Assembly: GCF_900107535.1 (NCBI RefSeq)
Contig: NZ_FNRA01000012.1
Span: forward strand, 62,001 to 126,000
Source of the DNA: Pedobacter hartonius
GTDB lineage: Bacteria > Bacteroidota > Bacteroidia > Sphingobacteriales > Sphingobacteriaceae
DNA length: 64,000 bases
Reading direction: 5' to 3'
The notes beneath the pieces were generated by a model. The model worked only from the letters and a program-made list of their open reading frames with translations. It had not been told where the DNA came from and did no database searches. The translations under genes were made by a program, and so were the position numbers. Of this stretch, positions 25,876-32,563 are shown piece by piece (position 1 is the stretch's first letter; every line of letters begins with the position of its first letter).

Positions 25876-26730
25876 CTAACCGTTAACAGCTAAGTCTGAG
25901 TGGGCAGCAATACTTTTCCAAAGACACATATCTTTTTTTACTTCCAGCACCTTTTGATCAGCGATTTCATATGCTTCTTTGCCCAGGAATAAATGTAAAG
26001 GAGAATCTCCTGATTCGGCAACATCGATAATCACCCCGGCAGTTTTTTCTGGACCTGCGTCCTGAATGGAATCTTTTGCCTGCAGATAGGCCTGTTGTAC
26101 ATCACGCACAATGTCATATTCCGGGATCTGGCGTTCAGCAACACTCAACGGGCCGTAACTAAGAAGATTTGACCTGAAATAATCAGGCAGTACAACAGTG
26201 ACGTCTATTCCAAATGGTTTAGCTTCCATTGCGAGCGATTCAGAAACGCCAATTACAGCGAATTTGGTGGCACAATAAATACTAAATCCGGGATAACCTC
26301 CGCTGAACCCTCCTATTGAGGAAATATTGAAAATGTGTCCTGACTGTTGTTTCCGAAAATGGGGCATTGAATTCCTGATGACATTGATCATAGCAAAAAC
26401 ATTGATTTCGAAGGTAGCCCTTGCCTCTTTGTCGCTCAGCTCTTCCAGACTGCCGATCTGTCCGTGATCTTCATTGTTTACAACAACGTCAATTTTGCCA
26501 AATGTATCTACGGCAGTTTGCAGGGAAGCGCTCACGCTGTCCTCTTTAGTAAGATCCACAACCATCGGCAGAAAATTTGAATTGGCCTCACCTACTGCAC
26601 ATTCCAGATCCGCTAAATTCATGGAGGTGGCGGCCACCCTATACCCTCCAGCAAGTAATTGTTTAACTAAGCTTAATCCCAGTCCGTTAGAGGCACCGGT
26701 CACATACCAAACTTTTGATTTTGAATCCAT
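25876..26730 (-). CDS. SDR family oxidoreductase, AraC module 2 target
   Basis: 284 residues from the ATG at 26730 (MDSKSKVWYVTG). An ATG at 26739 would leave almost no leader after the -7 box at 26748. TGASNGLG (11-18) and the catalytic Ser137/138, Tyr152 and Lys156 (YCATK) are intact. The usual NNAG is NNED (85-88), an uncommon change in the active-site strand. The C-terminal part (VVLPDYFRSNLL, then YEIADQKVLEVKKDMCLWKSI) resembles the SDR group often annotated as oxidoreductase beside AraC regulators in Bacteroidota. It follows the AraC gene at 26808 in the same direction, behind a tandem operator. Confidence 0.9.
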   Translation of the reverse strand: MDSKSKVWYVTGASNGLGLSLVKQLLAGGYRVAATSMNLADLECAVGEANSNFLPMVVDLTKEDSVSASLQTAVDTFGKIDVVVNNEDHGQIGSLEELSDKEARATFEINVFAMINVIRNSMPHFRKQQSGHIFNISSIGGFSGGYPGFSIYCATKFAVIGVSESLAMEAKPFGIDVTVVLPDYFRSNLLSYGPLSVAERQIPEYDIVRDVQQAYLQAKDSIQDAGPEKTAGVIIDVAESGDSPLHLFLGKEAYEIADQKVLEVKKDMCLWKSIAAHSDLAVNG

Positions 26731-26747
26731 GTTATTCATATATATAT

Positions 26748-26812
26748 CAAAATTACCTCATCCAGGGTACTTTTAGATTACAATTATCAAGCACATTATT
26801 ACTAAATTCAAA
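26748..26812 (-). promoter_or_regulatory. Tandem AraC-type operator and -7 element for SDR of module 2
   Basis: On the minus strand, the distal copy TTTGAATTTAGTAATA (26797-26812) and proximal copy CTTGATAATTGTAATC (26776-26791) are 21 bp apart. TAATTTTG (26748-26755), a perfect TAnnTTTG, follows after 20 bp. The distal copy overlaps the stop codon of the upstream AraC gene. Confidence 0.68.
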
Positions 26813-27710
26813 CATTCCTGAAGGAACCTGGAGTATATGCTGTCTGTTTTTTGAAAAAGTTATTAAAATGTGCTGCTTCTTCGAAGCCTAGGCAGTAGCC
26901 AATCTCAGAAATGTTCCAGTCTGTATGTCTCAGAAGAGACTTTGCTTCCGACAGTAAGCGCTGTGCGATAATATCAGTCGTTGTCTTTCCTGTAGTCTCT
27001 TTAACAGACCTGTTGAGGTGATTAACGTGCACAGCAAGTTTCTCCGCGAAATCCTTGGCAGATCGCATTGAAAAACGCTGTGAAGGCGTTTCAATAGGAA
27101 ATTGGCGTTCCAGCAGTTCAGTAAAAACGGAAGTAATGCGGGATTTTGCATCAGGATGCTGATACAGGCTTTCCGTAGGCTCCGATTTCAGGGCATAGTG
27201 GGTGATTTCCGTCACGTAATTACGCAGCAGGTCGTACTTGAAAACATAATCAGATTCAATTTCCTCTAGCATTTTAATAAAGATATCTGAAACATGCCTT
27301 TCCTGTTTTTCATCTAAATAGTACGCTGGCTTCCCCCCATGGGTGAACATAGGCAGCTCACTCAGGCTTCCGCGAATTTTTTCAATGAAAAATGACTCGG
27401 TGAAAATGCAAAAGAAGCCGGTATTGTTATCTGAAAGTGACTGTACGGTGTAAGGAACGTTGGGATTAAAAAAGATCAGGGTTGTTCCTTCTATAGCTAA
27501 ACTTTTGTCTGCATAATGGTACAAGTACTTTCCGCGAACCAGGCTAACCTTGTAGAAATCCCTTCTACTGTACGATACGGGCTTTGCATTCGGGCCAAAA
27601 CAATCTTCTATACGGAACACGTTAAAGTGCCCTACGCCTTCTTGTAATGACTGTGGCACACTGTTAAATTTATGCTTGTAGAAGTGCTCGAGCGTTTGCG
27701 TCTTTTCCAT
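26808..27710 (-). CDS. AraC family transcriptional regulator (module 2)
   Basis: 300 residues. The N-terminal effector domain (EGVGHFNVFRIED, SRRDFYKVSLVRGKYLYHYADKSLAI, NNTGFFCIFTESFF) and the C-terminal double HTH (SAKDFAEKLAVHVNHLNRSVKETTGKTTTDII, then ISEIGYCLGFEEAAHFNNFFKKQTAYTPGSF) align through their whole length with the regulator at 3854. A recent or ancient duplication of the AraC-SDR unit is likely. The start at 27710 has a -7 box (TAGATTTG) about 30 bp upstream. The SDR gene downstream is the likely target and msrB is divergent. Confidence 0.92.
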   Translation of the reverse strand: MEKTQTLEHFYKHKFNSVPQSLQEGVGHFNVFRIEDCFGPNAKPVSYSRRDFYKVSLVRGKYLYHYADKSLAIEGTTLIFFNPNVPYTVQSLSDNNTGFFCIFTESFFIEKIRGSLSELPMFTHGGKPAYYLDEKQERHVSDIFIKMLEEIESDYVFKYDLLRNYVTEITHYALKSEPTESLYQHPDAKSRITSVFTELLERQFPIETPSQRFSMRSAKDFAEKLAVHVNHLNRSVKETTGKTTTDIIAQRLLSEAKSLLRHTDWNISEIGYCLGFEEAAHFNNFFKKQTAYTPGSFRNV

Positions 27711-27739
27711 ATAATGAATTTAAGAAAATTTTACTTAAA

Positions 27740-27803
27740 CAAATCTACCTTGCCTGTATCAATTCCAATTACGATAATCAAACCAATAATTGCAAAATTC
27801 AAA
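27740..27803 (-). promoter_or_regulatory. Tandem AraC-type operator and -7 element of the module 2 AraC gene
   Basis: Minus strand: distal TTTGAATTTTGCAATT (27788-27803) and proximal TTTGATTATCGTAATT (27767-27782), period 21 bp. TAGATTTG (27740-27747), a perfect TAnnTTTG, follows after 19 bp. The position upstream of the -7 box suggests activation, unlike the site over the -7 box of module 1. Confidence 0.65.
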
Positions 27804-27902
27804 CATTACAATGCTTCATAATGAATAATAATACAATCCTATGACCAGCGTTCAATCCTTAGGAACGCAATTTGCTTTATTATATCAAATTATAATATTC
27901 TT

Positions 27903-28382
27903 ATGAAACAGATGATAGGTATGACCGCAATATTAATGTTGTTTCTAACAGCTTGCGGACAGCAGCCAAAACAAAATAAGCAAACGAAATATGAAATTAC
28001 GAAATCTGATGCAGAATGGAAGAAAGTACTGAGTCCAATTGCATTTGATATTATGGTGAGAAGAGGGACAGAGAGGGCATATCAGAACCCTTATTATAAT
28101 AACCCTGAGAAAGGTATTTATGTGAGTGCCGCAACAGGTGAACCACTGTTCAGTTCAGAAGATAAATATGATTCCGGAACAGGATGGCCAAGTTTTACCA
28201 AGCCGATCAACAGTAAGGCTATTGCTGTGATACACGATAGTTCATTTGGCATGTCCAGAGATGAAGTTGTGGAAGCCAAAACGGGGTTGCATTTAGGACA
28301 TGTATTCGATGACGGACCGAGGGATAAAGGTGGTTTGAGATACTGTATGAACTCTGCAGCCTTTAAGTTTATCAAAAAATAA
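27903..28382 (+). CDS. msrB: Peptide-methionine (R)-S-oxide reductase MsrB, lipoprotein
   Basis: 159 residues with a lipoprotein signal (GMTAILMLFLTACGQQ; Cys19), so the enzyme is membrane-anchored outside the cytosol. The MsrB domain has YDSGTGWPSFTKPI, LHLGHVFDDGP and the catalytic Cys in RYCMNSAAFKF. The zinc-binding CxxC pairs of many MsrB proteins are absent (YVSAATGEPLF where the first CxxC would be). It reduces the R-epimer of oxidised methionine in proteins, here probably in the periplasm. It is divergent from the module 2 AraC gene. A clear Shine-Dalgarno is lacking. Confidence 0.92.
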   Translation: MKQMIGMTAILMLFLTACGQQPKQNKQTKYEITKSDAEWKKVLSPIAFDIMVRRGTERAYQNPYYNNPEKGIYVSAATGEPLFSSEDKYDSGTGWPSFTKPINSKAIAVIHDSSFGMSRDEVVEAKTGLHLGHVFDDGPRDKGGLRYCMNSAAFKFIKK

Positions 28383-28466
28383 AAAAATCAGATTCATAAT
28401 GAGGCAATTAAAAGATAGTTCCAGAGGATAGTTTGCCCGGATCAACTTTATTTGTACTTTCGCGGC

Positions 28467-28553
28467 GGAGAGTTGGCAGAGTGGTCGATTGCGGCAGTCT
28501 TGAAAACTGTTGACTTGTCAAAGGGTCCGCGGGTTCGAATCCCCCACTCTCCG
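28467..28553 (+). tRNA. tRNA-Ser (anticodon TGA)
   Basis: 87 bases. The acceptor stem GGAGAGT (28467-28473) pairs with ACTCTCC (28546-28552), with discriminator G at 28553. The D-arm is GGCAGAGTGGTCGATTGCG. The anticodon arm CAGTCTTGAAAACTG carries TGA in the loop. A long variable arm, typical of tRNA-Ser, is followed by the T-arm with GGTTCGAATCC. No CCA is encoded (the next bases are CAG). Confidence 0.95.
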
Positions 28554-28575
28554 CAGATAGGGTATTAAAACCAAC

Positions 28576-28610
28576 AAAAAGCCTGCAAATCGTAAGATAG
28601 CAGGCTTTTT
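28576..28610 (+). terminator. Terminator downstream of tRNA-Ser
   Basis: AAAAAGCCTGC (28576-28586) pairs with GCAGGCTTTTT (28600-28610) around a 13-base loop, 22 bp after the tRNA. Confidence 0.85.
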
Positions 28611-28957
28611 GCATTTTAGAGGTTCTCAAAATTCGCATAGTTTCTCATCCTGTGAGTGAGATATTCGGTGAGTAAATTGAGAAATTGAAAAGACTCACCG
28701 AATTGATTATATTTAACTGGTAATGAACCGGTTGTATGATCAAACATTTTGACACTTATTCGTGGACAATTTGAGCTTTTACCAACCATTGTTTATGACC
28801 AAAATAAATGGAATCAATTCAATTATTATCAACACATAGATGGTGAGCGGATAATTTCATCTTGGACAATTTATAACAAGCAACTAGTAGAACTTATCAT
28901 GTGTATTCCGAAAAATAACTTATTACTTAGATGTAAAACAGAATTAATATATTAGAT
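28611..28957. repeat. Gene-poor interval with an 11-bp inverted repeat
   Basis: ATTCGGTGAGT (28663-28673) and ACTCACCGAAT (28693-28703) are perfect inverted arms around 19 bases, with no T-run after them. The remainder holds a 68-codon frame from a TTG at 28749 to 28955, without similarity that I recognise. It could be a small unknown protein or a remnant. The interval separates tRNA-Ser from the convergent esterase gene. Confidence 0.4.
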
Positions 28958-30184
28958 TCAGTTTAACGCTTTAATTTTGACTGCAGTAGGCGCATAATCT
29001 AAAATTGTTAAGGCTTTACTGAAATATTTCTTAGCCGCTTTATTGTCTCCTGACGCTAAATAATAATCACCCCATGCATCGTATACGTTAAAACTATTGG
29101 GATAATTCTGTTCATTAAATTGAAAAAAAAGATATGCGGATTCCAGTTTGTTTGAACGTAGAAAAGCATACCCCATATTATTAATAATTCTTTCAGAAGG
29201 AACTACTTTATAGCCCATAGAATCTGATATTTTTTTATAACCAAGCACTAGCGTGTCAAGAATGGCTTTACCTTTAACAGCGGTGTTAAATAGATCATAA
29301 TTATCCACAGATAGAAAGTTATAGTCCCGAAAAATATATTGGAGTCCATCGTATTCACTGATGAACGGGGATGTATTGTGTCCCTCTCTCTCGTAAGATT
29401 TAATTTCCCAATGAAATTTTTTGTTATTATTTTTTTGTAAAGTGCATGTTAGAATAGGCATTGCAAGGACTGCATCACTATACGGTGATTTGTGTTTTCT
29501 GATCTCGGTTGTATCAACCTTTTTCTTGAAGCCGTTTGCGATTGAGATAAATAAACTTTTATCATCAAACTTCTTATCTTTTAATATATCGCCTGCTTCT
29601 TTTACAAGCTTAGAATTATCATACCATAAAGCCGGATCTATCGATATATAAGAATTAAATAATTCAGTATGTTTGAGCAGAGTATTTATAACAAAGAGGC
29701 CGCCTAAAGAGTGCCCGATTAACATACGGTAAGGTGCGGTTGAATATTTAGATTCAATTTCCGGAATAAGTTCCTTTTGCAAAAAATCGGTAAATTTTTC
29801 ACCACCGCCGCTAGGTTTAGCAGAAATGCTGTCTAAAAAAATTCCTGAATTGATATGGGTGGGGGTAAAATCCCGGATGCGGTCAACATTTGGTATAGCA
29901 ACAATAATACACTCTTGAAACACTCTCAGTGAACCCATATTTTCTACCATTGCAGTGAGTCCCTCAAAGTGTTCCTCTCCGTCCAGTAAGTAGATAACTG
30001 GGTATTTCTGCTTTTCATATAGTCTGTCGGAAGCACTTTTAGGAACATGTACAAAAAATGACCTCTCTTCGCCCAGTTCTTTAGAGTTAGTTTTATAACT
30101 TTTACCAATCAAAATATCATTATTGACCTGTGAAGAACAAAATAGTGGTATTGCAAAAAATAATAAGAGCAGTAGTTTCCTCAT
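28958..30184 (-). CDS. Exported alpha/beta hydrolase (enterochelin-esterase-like) with TPR tail
   Basis: 408 residues with a signal peptide (MRKLLLLLFFAIPLFCSSQ). The esterase D/Fes-type domain (about 25-285) includes FFVHVPKSA, YPVIYLLDGEEHF, the nucleophile elbow GHSLGG (Ser near residue 160), ISIDPALWYDN and a late His in REGHNTSPF. The tail (about 310-408: NMGYAFLRSNKLESAYLFFQFNEQNYPNSFNVYDAWGDYYLASGDNKAAKKYFSKAL) is a TPR pair. Such proteins hydrolyse siderophore or carbohydrate esters. The substrate is not evident and no siderophore genes are nearby. The unusually AT-rich codon use (many TTA/AAT) contrasts with its neighbours. Confidence 0.87.
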   Translation of the reverse strand: MRKLLLLLFFAIPLFCSSQVNNDILIGKSYKTNSKELGEERSFFVHVPKSASDRLYEKQKYPVIYLLDGEEHFEGLTAMVENMGSLRVFQECIIVAIPNVDRIRDFTPTHINSGIFLDSISAKPSGGGEKFTDFLQKELIPEIESKYSTAPYRMLIGHSLGGLFVINTLLKHTELFNSYISIDPALWYDNSKLVKEAGDILKDKKFDDKSLFISIANGFKKKVDTTEIRKHKSPYSDAVLAMPILTCTLQKNNNKKFHWEIKSYEREGHNTSPFISEYDGLQYIFRDYNFLSVDNYDLFNTAVKGKAILDTLVLGYKKISDSMGYKVVPSERIINNMGYAFLRSNKLESAYLFFQFNEQNYPNSFNVYDAWGDYYLASGDNKAAKKYFSKALTILDYAPTAVKIKALN

Positions 30185-30386
30185 TTAATTTATTCTATAT
30201 TACAATTAGACATTTGAAAAAATAAAATGCTGCATAAATTAATAAATTAAAATCCGACCCTCCTTTTGATTTAATATTATATTAATCTGCTATGAGGAAA
30301 AGTATTATAACGGAAATATTTATGTGATTCATTTCATATGTCTTAAGCAAGCCTTAAAAAAGAAGACGATATTGTAGTAATTGGCA

Positions 30387-30394
30387 TATATTTG
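30387..30394 (+). promoter_or_regulatory. -7 element upstream of AraC relic
   Basis: TATATTTG is a perfect TAnnTTTG, 80 bp upstream of the relic's ATG. No operator-like 16-mer matching the other AraC modules is evident around it. Confidence 0.4.
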
Positions 30395-30474
30395 ATTAAG
30401 GTCAGTGATCAGGAATTATTCTCCTCCGGCACAACCAGGCTGGAAACGACCAATTGGATATTAAGCCTGGATCT

Positions 30475-31004
30475 ATGGAAATACAGAAACACTAAAGCAA
30501 TATTATGAGCGGTTACCATTTGCCAATGCTAACCGCCTGCCAGCGGACAATGCAGGTCCCGGACATTTTAACGTTTTTGAAAGAAGGCAATCAGGTAAAA
30601 ACACTCCTTTTAACAGAAGAGATTTTTACAAGGTTTCCCTAATTCTAAGCAAGGGCAAACTTCATTATGCCAATAAATGGATTGTTATTGATAAACCGGC
30701 ACTCCTGCTCTCCAGCCCTTTAATTCCTTATTCATGGGAACCTGATTCCCTGGAACAGAAAGGCTGGTTTTGCATTTTTACGTCAACCTTTATCCAGCCA
30801 TTTGATTTTAAGCCGCTTATTCAGGAATCAACCCAACATATCACATTAAGGATCGTTAAAGAGGCTTATACTTTACTTCAACATGAGGACTGGAGCATCA
30901 ATCAGATTGCCTACGCCTTTGGATTTGAAGAACCTGCCTATTTTACCAACTTCTTCCGTAAAAACACGCAGGTAACGCCAAGTTCTATCAGTGATAATCT
31001 CTGA
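30475..31004 (+). pseudogene. AraC family regulator relic (module 3): frameshift and internal deletion
   Basis: ATGGAAATACAG at 30475 loses its frame at once. Restoring one A (GGAAAAT) gives M-E-N-T-E-T-L-K-Q-Y-Y-E and then a continuous frame: GPGHFNVFERRQSG, NRRDFYKVSLILSKGKLHYANKW, GWFCIFTSTFIQPFDFKPL, then abruptly LRIVKEAYTLLQHEDWSINQIAYAFGFEEPAYFTNFFRKNTQVTPSS. About 125 residues are missing compared with the 300-302-residue paralogues: the linker and first HTH. The product cannot be functional. Its 3' end overlaps the operator repeats of the next gene (31000-31036), which remain intact. Confidence 0.9.
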
Positions 31005-31064
31005 ATGTTATATTAAATTGACTGAAAGTTATAATGCCCCGGTTATATTTTCGATTTAACTTTG
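31000..31064 (+). promoter_or_regulatory. Tandem AraC-type operator and -7 element for the NTF2-like gene
   Basis: TCTGAATGTTATATTA (31000-31015) and ACTGAAAGTTATAATG (31021-31036) are 21 bp apart. TAACTTTG (31057-31064), a perfect TAnnTTTG, follows after 20 bp. The geometry equals that of the module 1 and 2 promoters, but the core differs (GTTATA in place of TTTGCAA). The distal copy covers the relic's stop codon. Confidence 0.65.
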
Positions 31065-31118
31065 TACTGCTAATCAATGATGCTGATACGCATCTACAGT
31101 TATATTAAAAATTTAGTT

Positions 31119-31658
31119 ATGGCAAACAAAAAAGAAAATAAAACACTCGAAGAACGGTTAAGAAATATTGAAGACCGCCTGGAAATTTATAGCCTGATCG
31201 CAGGTCATCCGTTGAGCGCCGATACCGGAGCAGACTATTATGCACGTCAGGTTTATATGGAAGACAGCGTTTTTGACCGCGGGCCTCTGCCAGGAGCAAA
31301 AGGTAGGGAGGCAATAGCTGGTTTTTTACAAAAACCGGAGCATAAACAGGCTATTGCAGGTGGATTGGCACATTTTACCGGCCTTCCTTTGATTGAGCTT
31401 CAGGGAGATCAGGCGTTCGTTACCTCCTATTTGCAAATCCTCACACCCGACATTAAAGGTGAAGAACGTGAACTTCCCAACCACGGCTTCTCAAAGGGAT
31501 ACCGAATTCACCGGGTATTAGCAAATCGGTGGTCTCTGGTGCGTATGGAGGATGGCTGGAAGATCAAGACCCGCAAATTAATTCCTTTAGAGGGTTCTAC
31601 TGACGCTACTGACGTTCTAAAGCAGGGACTTGCAATTTTTGCAGACCAACACAAATAA
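31119..31658 (+). CDS. NTF2-like (SnoaL/nuclear transport factor 2) protein, AraC module 3 target
   Basis: 179 residues from the ATG at 31119 (MANKKENKTLEERLRNIEDRLEIYSLIAGH). The upstream ATG at 31077 lies only about 12 bp after the -7 box and would add a hydrophobic, unlikely leader. The domain matches SnoaL_4-type cone folds: RNIEDRLEIYSLIAGHPLSADTGADYYARQVYMEDSVFDRG, then GREAIAGFL, HFTGLPLIELQGDQAFVTSYLQI and NRWSLVRMEDGWKIKTRKL. Such proteins act as small-molecule isomerases, dehydratases or binding proteins. It is followed after 27 bp by the truncated CMD gene, an operon-like spacing. Confidence 0.8.
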   Translation: MANKKENKTLEERLRNIEDRLEIYSLIAGHPLSADTGADYYARQVYMEDSVFDRGPLPGAKGREAIAGFLQKPEHKQAIAGGLAHFTGLPLIELQGDQAFVTSYLQILTPDIKGEERELPNHGFSKGYRIHRVLANRWSLVRMEDGWKIKTRKLIPLEGSTDATDVLKQGLAIFADQHK

Positions 31659-31685
31659 ACTCATCCTACTAATTTTATCAAAACG

Positions 31686-31913
31686 ATGGAAAATCAAAAC
31701 AAAATTGTTCCGGATGAGCTATTTGATGATGGCAGACTCCCGTTGTTATACCCGCATGAACTTACTTCCGAACAGAGAAAACTTCATCAGCATTTTCAGG
31801 ATAACCTGATCATCTGGTCAGAGAAAGTAGGTTTCAGGCTGGCTTTACCAGACGGGCGGCTGCTTGGGCCTTTAAATGCCTTCTTATACAGTCCGCTCAT
31901 TAGCCGGGCTTAA
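31686..31913 (+). pseudogene. Truncated carboxymuconolactone decarboxylase-family gene
   Basis: The 75-codon frame (RLPLLYPHELTSEQRKLHQHFQDNLIIWSEKVGFRLALPDGRLLGPLNAFLYSPLISRA, then TAA) matches only the N-terminal segment of AhpD/CMD-family proteins of about 190 residues. The catalytic region with the redox Cys/His motif is absent. Homology ends exactly at the stop codon, where a different frame begins to encode an AraC-like tail. A fusion deletion is therefore likely. The gene was probably co-transcribed with the NTF2-like gene. Confidence 0.72.
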
Positions 31914-31975
31914 TTTTTAAGGCCAGATACGGTTTGTCGCCCAGTGAATTTAAAAAGGCGAGAAAAATAAGCTGA
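31907..31975 (+). pseudogene. C-terminal AraC-like remnant fused to the CMD fragment
   Basis: The +1 frame across the end of the CMD fragment reads GLIFKARYGLSPSEFKKARKIS and stops at 31975. YGLSPSEFKKARK is the usual tail of an AraC-family HTH domain. It suggests that a second regulator gene once followed and was removed together with the end of the CMD gene. The call rests on about 20 residues only. Confidence 0.45.
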
Positions 31976-32006
31976 ATGATCAGCAAGAGGTCAATCGGCA
32001 AGGAAT

Positions 32007-32246
32007 CTAAGCGAGTGATGTATCCACCCGTTTAGATTCTTTATGAAACAGGTACTGCCGTCTTTTTCGCTTAGGCTTATCTTCTGGTAACACTTCGCCC
32101 TTACGCTGGGTGCTGTCTTTCAGTACCGCCCCACTATCAGAGCTTTCACTTTCAGACTCCTTTTTCAAGTCGCGGTAATTTTCATCCAAATCACAACCGG
32201 CAAATACCACTCCGGCAAATGCAAGGATAATAAGTAGTTTTTTCAT
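32007..32246 (-). CDS. Small charged lipoprotein, unknown
   Basis: 79 residues. MKKLLIILAFAGVVFAGCDLDENYRD has a good lipobox (VFAGC, Cys18). The mature part is short and highly charged, with a Ser/Glu-rich stretch (KKESESESSDSGAVLKDS) and a basic stretch (KPKRKRRQYLFHKESKR). No domain is recognised. It is convergent with the CMD relic, and its 5' leader contains the inverted repeat at 32274-32296. Confidence 0.62.
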   Translation of the reverse strand: MKKLLIILAFAGVVFAGCDLDENYRDLKKESESESSDSGAVLKDSTQRKGEVLPEDKPKRKRRQYLFHKESKRVDTSLA

Positions 32247-32273
32247 AAAGGGATCGCTGTAACTAAAGATTAC

Positions 32274-32296
32274 GTTGCACCAATGTGTTGTGCAAC
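32274..32296. promoter_or_regulatory. Inverted repeat GTTGCAC-N9-GTGCAAC
   Basis: Perfect 7-bp arms (32274-32280, 32290-32296) lie 28 bp upstream of the small lipoprotein start (minus strand). They could be an operator or an mRNA hairpin in the 5' leader. Confidence 0.35.
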
Positions 32297-32472
32297 ACCT
32301 GAAGTTTATCAGGTAAGATAGTTTTCAACTTAAAAACCCCTCATTTCAAAACTTGTTTTCGCGATAAACACCTGTAATCAGGAGGAAAATACGCATTTAA
32401 TACGCAATATGGTGTTTCACTCTGCCGTGTGTCTGCAAAAGCGCAATGGCTATCAGTTAAACAATGCAGATA

Positions 32473-32537
32473 TTTGAATATTGTAATGAATGATTTGAAT
32501 TTCACAGTTCAACGTTCAGACAAGTAACCTATCTTTA
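32473..32537 (+). promoter_or_regulatory. Tandem AraC-type operator and -7 element for alcohol dehydrogenase
   Basis: TTTGAATATTGTAATG (32473-32488) and TTTGAATTTCACAGTT (32494-32509) are 21 bp apart. TATCTTTA (32530-32537), one base off TAnnTTTG, follows after exactly 20 bp. The first copy is closest to the module 2 sites, so the module 2 AraC protein may act on this promoter. Confidence 0.62.
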
Positions 32538-32563
32538 TATCAACTTAACTAAATGAATTGATA

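Noticed and set aside
28467..28560. Attachment site of an integrated element at tRNA-Ser
   Set aside because: No integrase gene and no second copy of the tRNA 3' end were found in the window.
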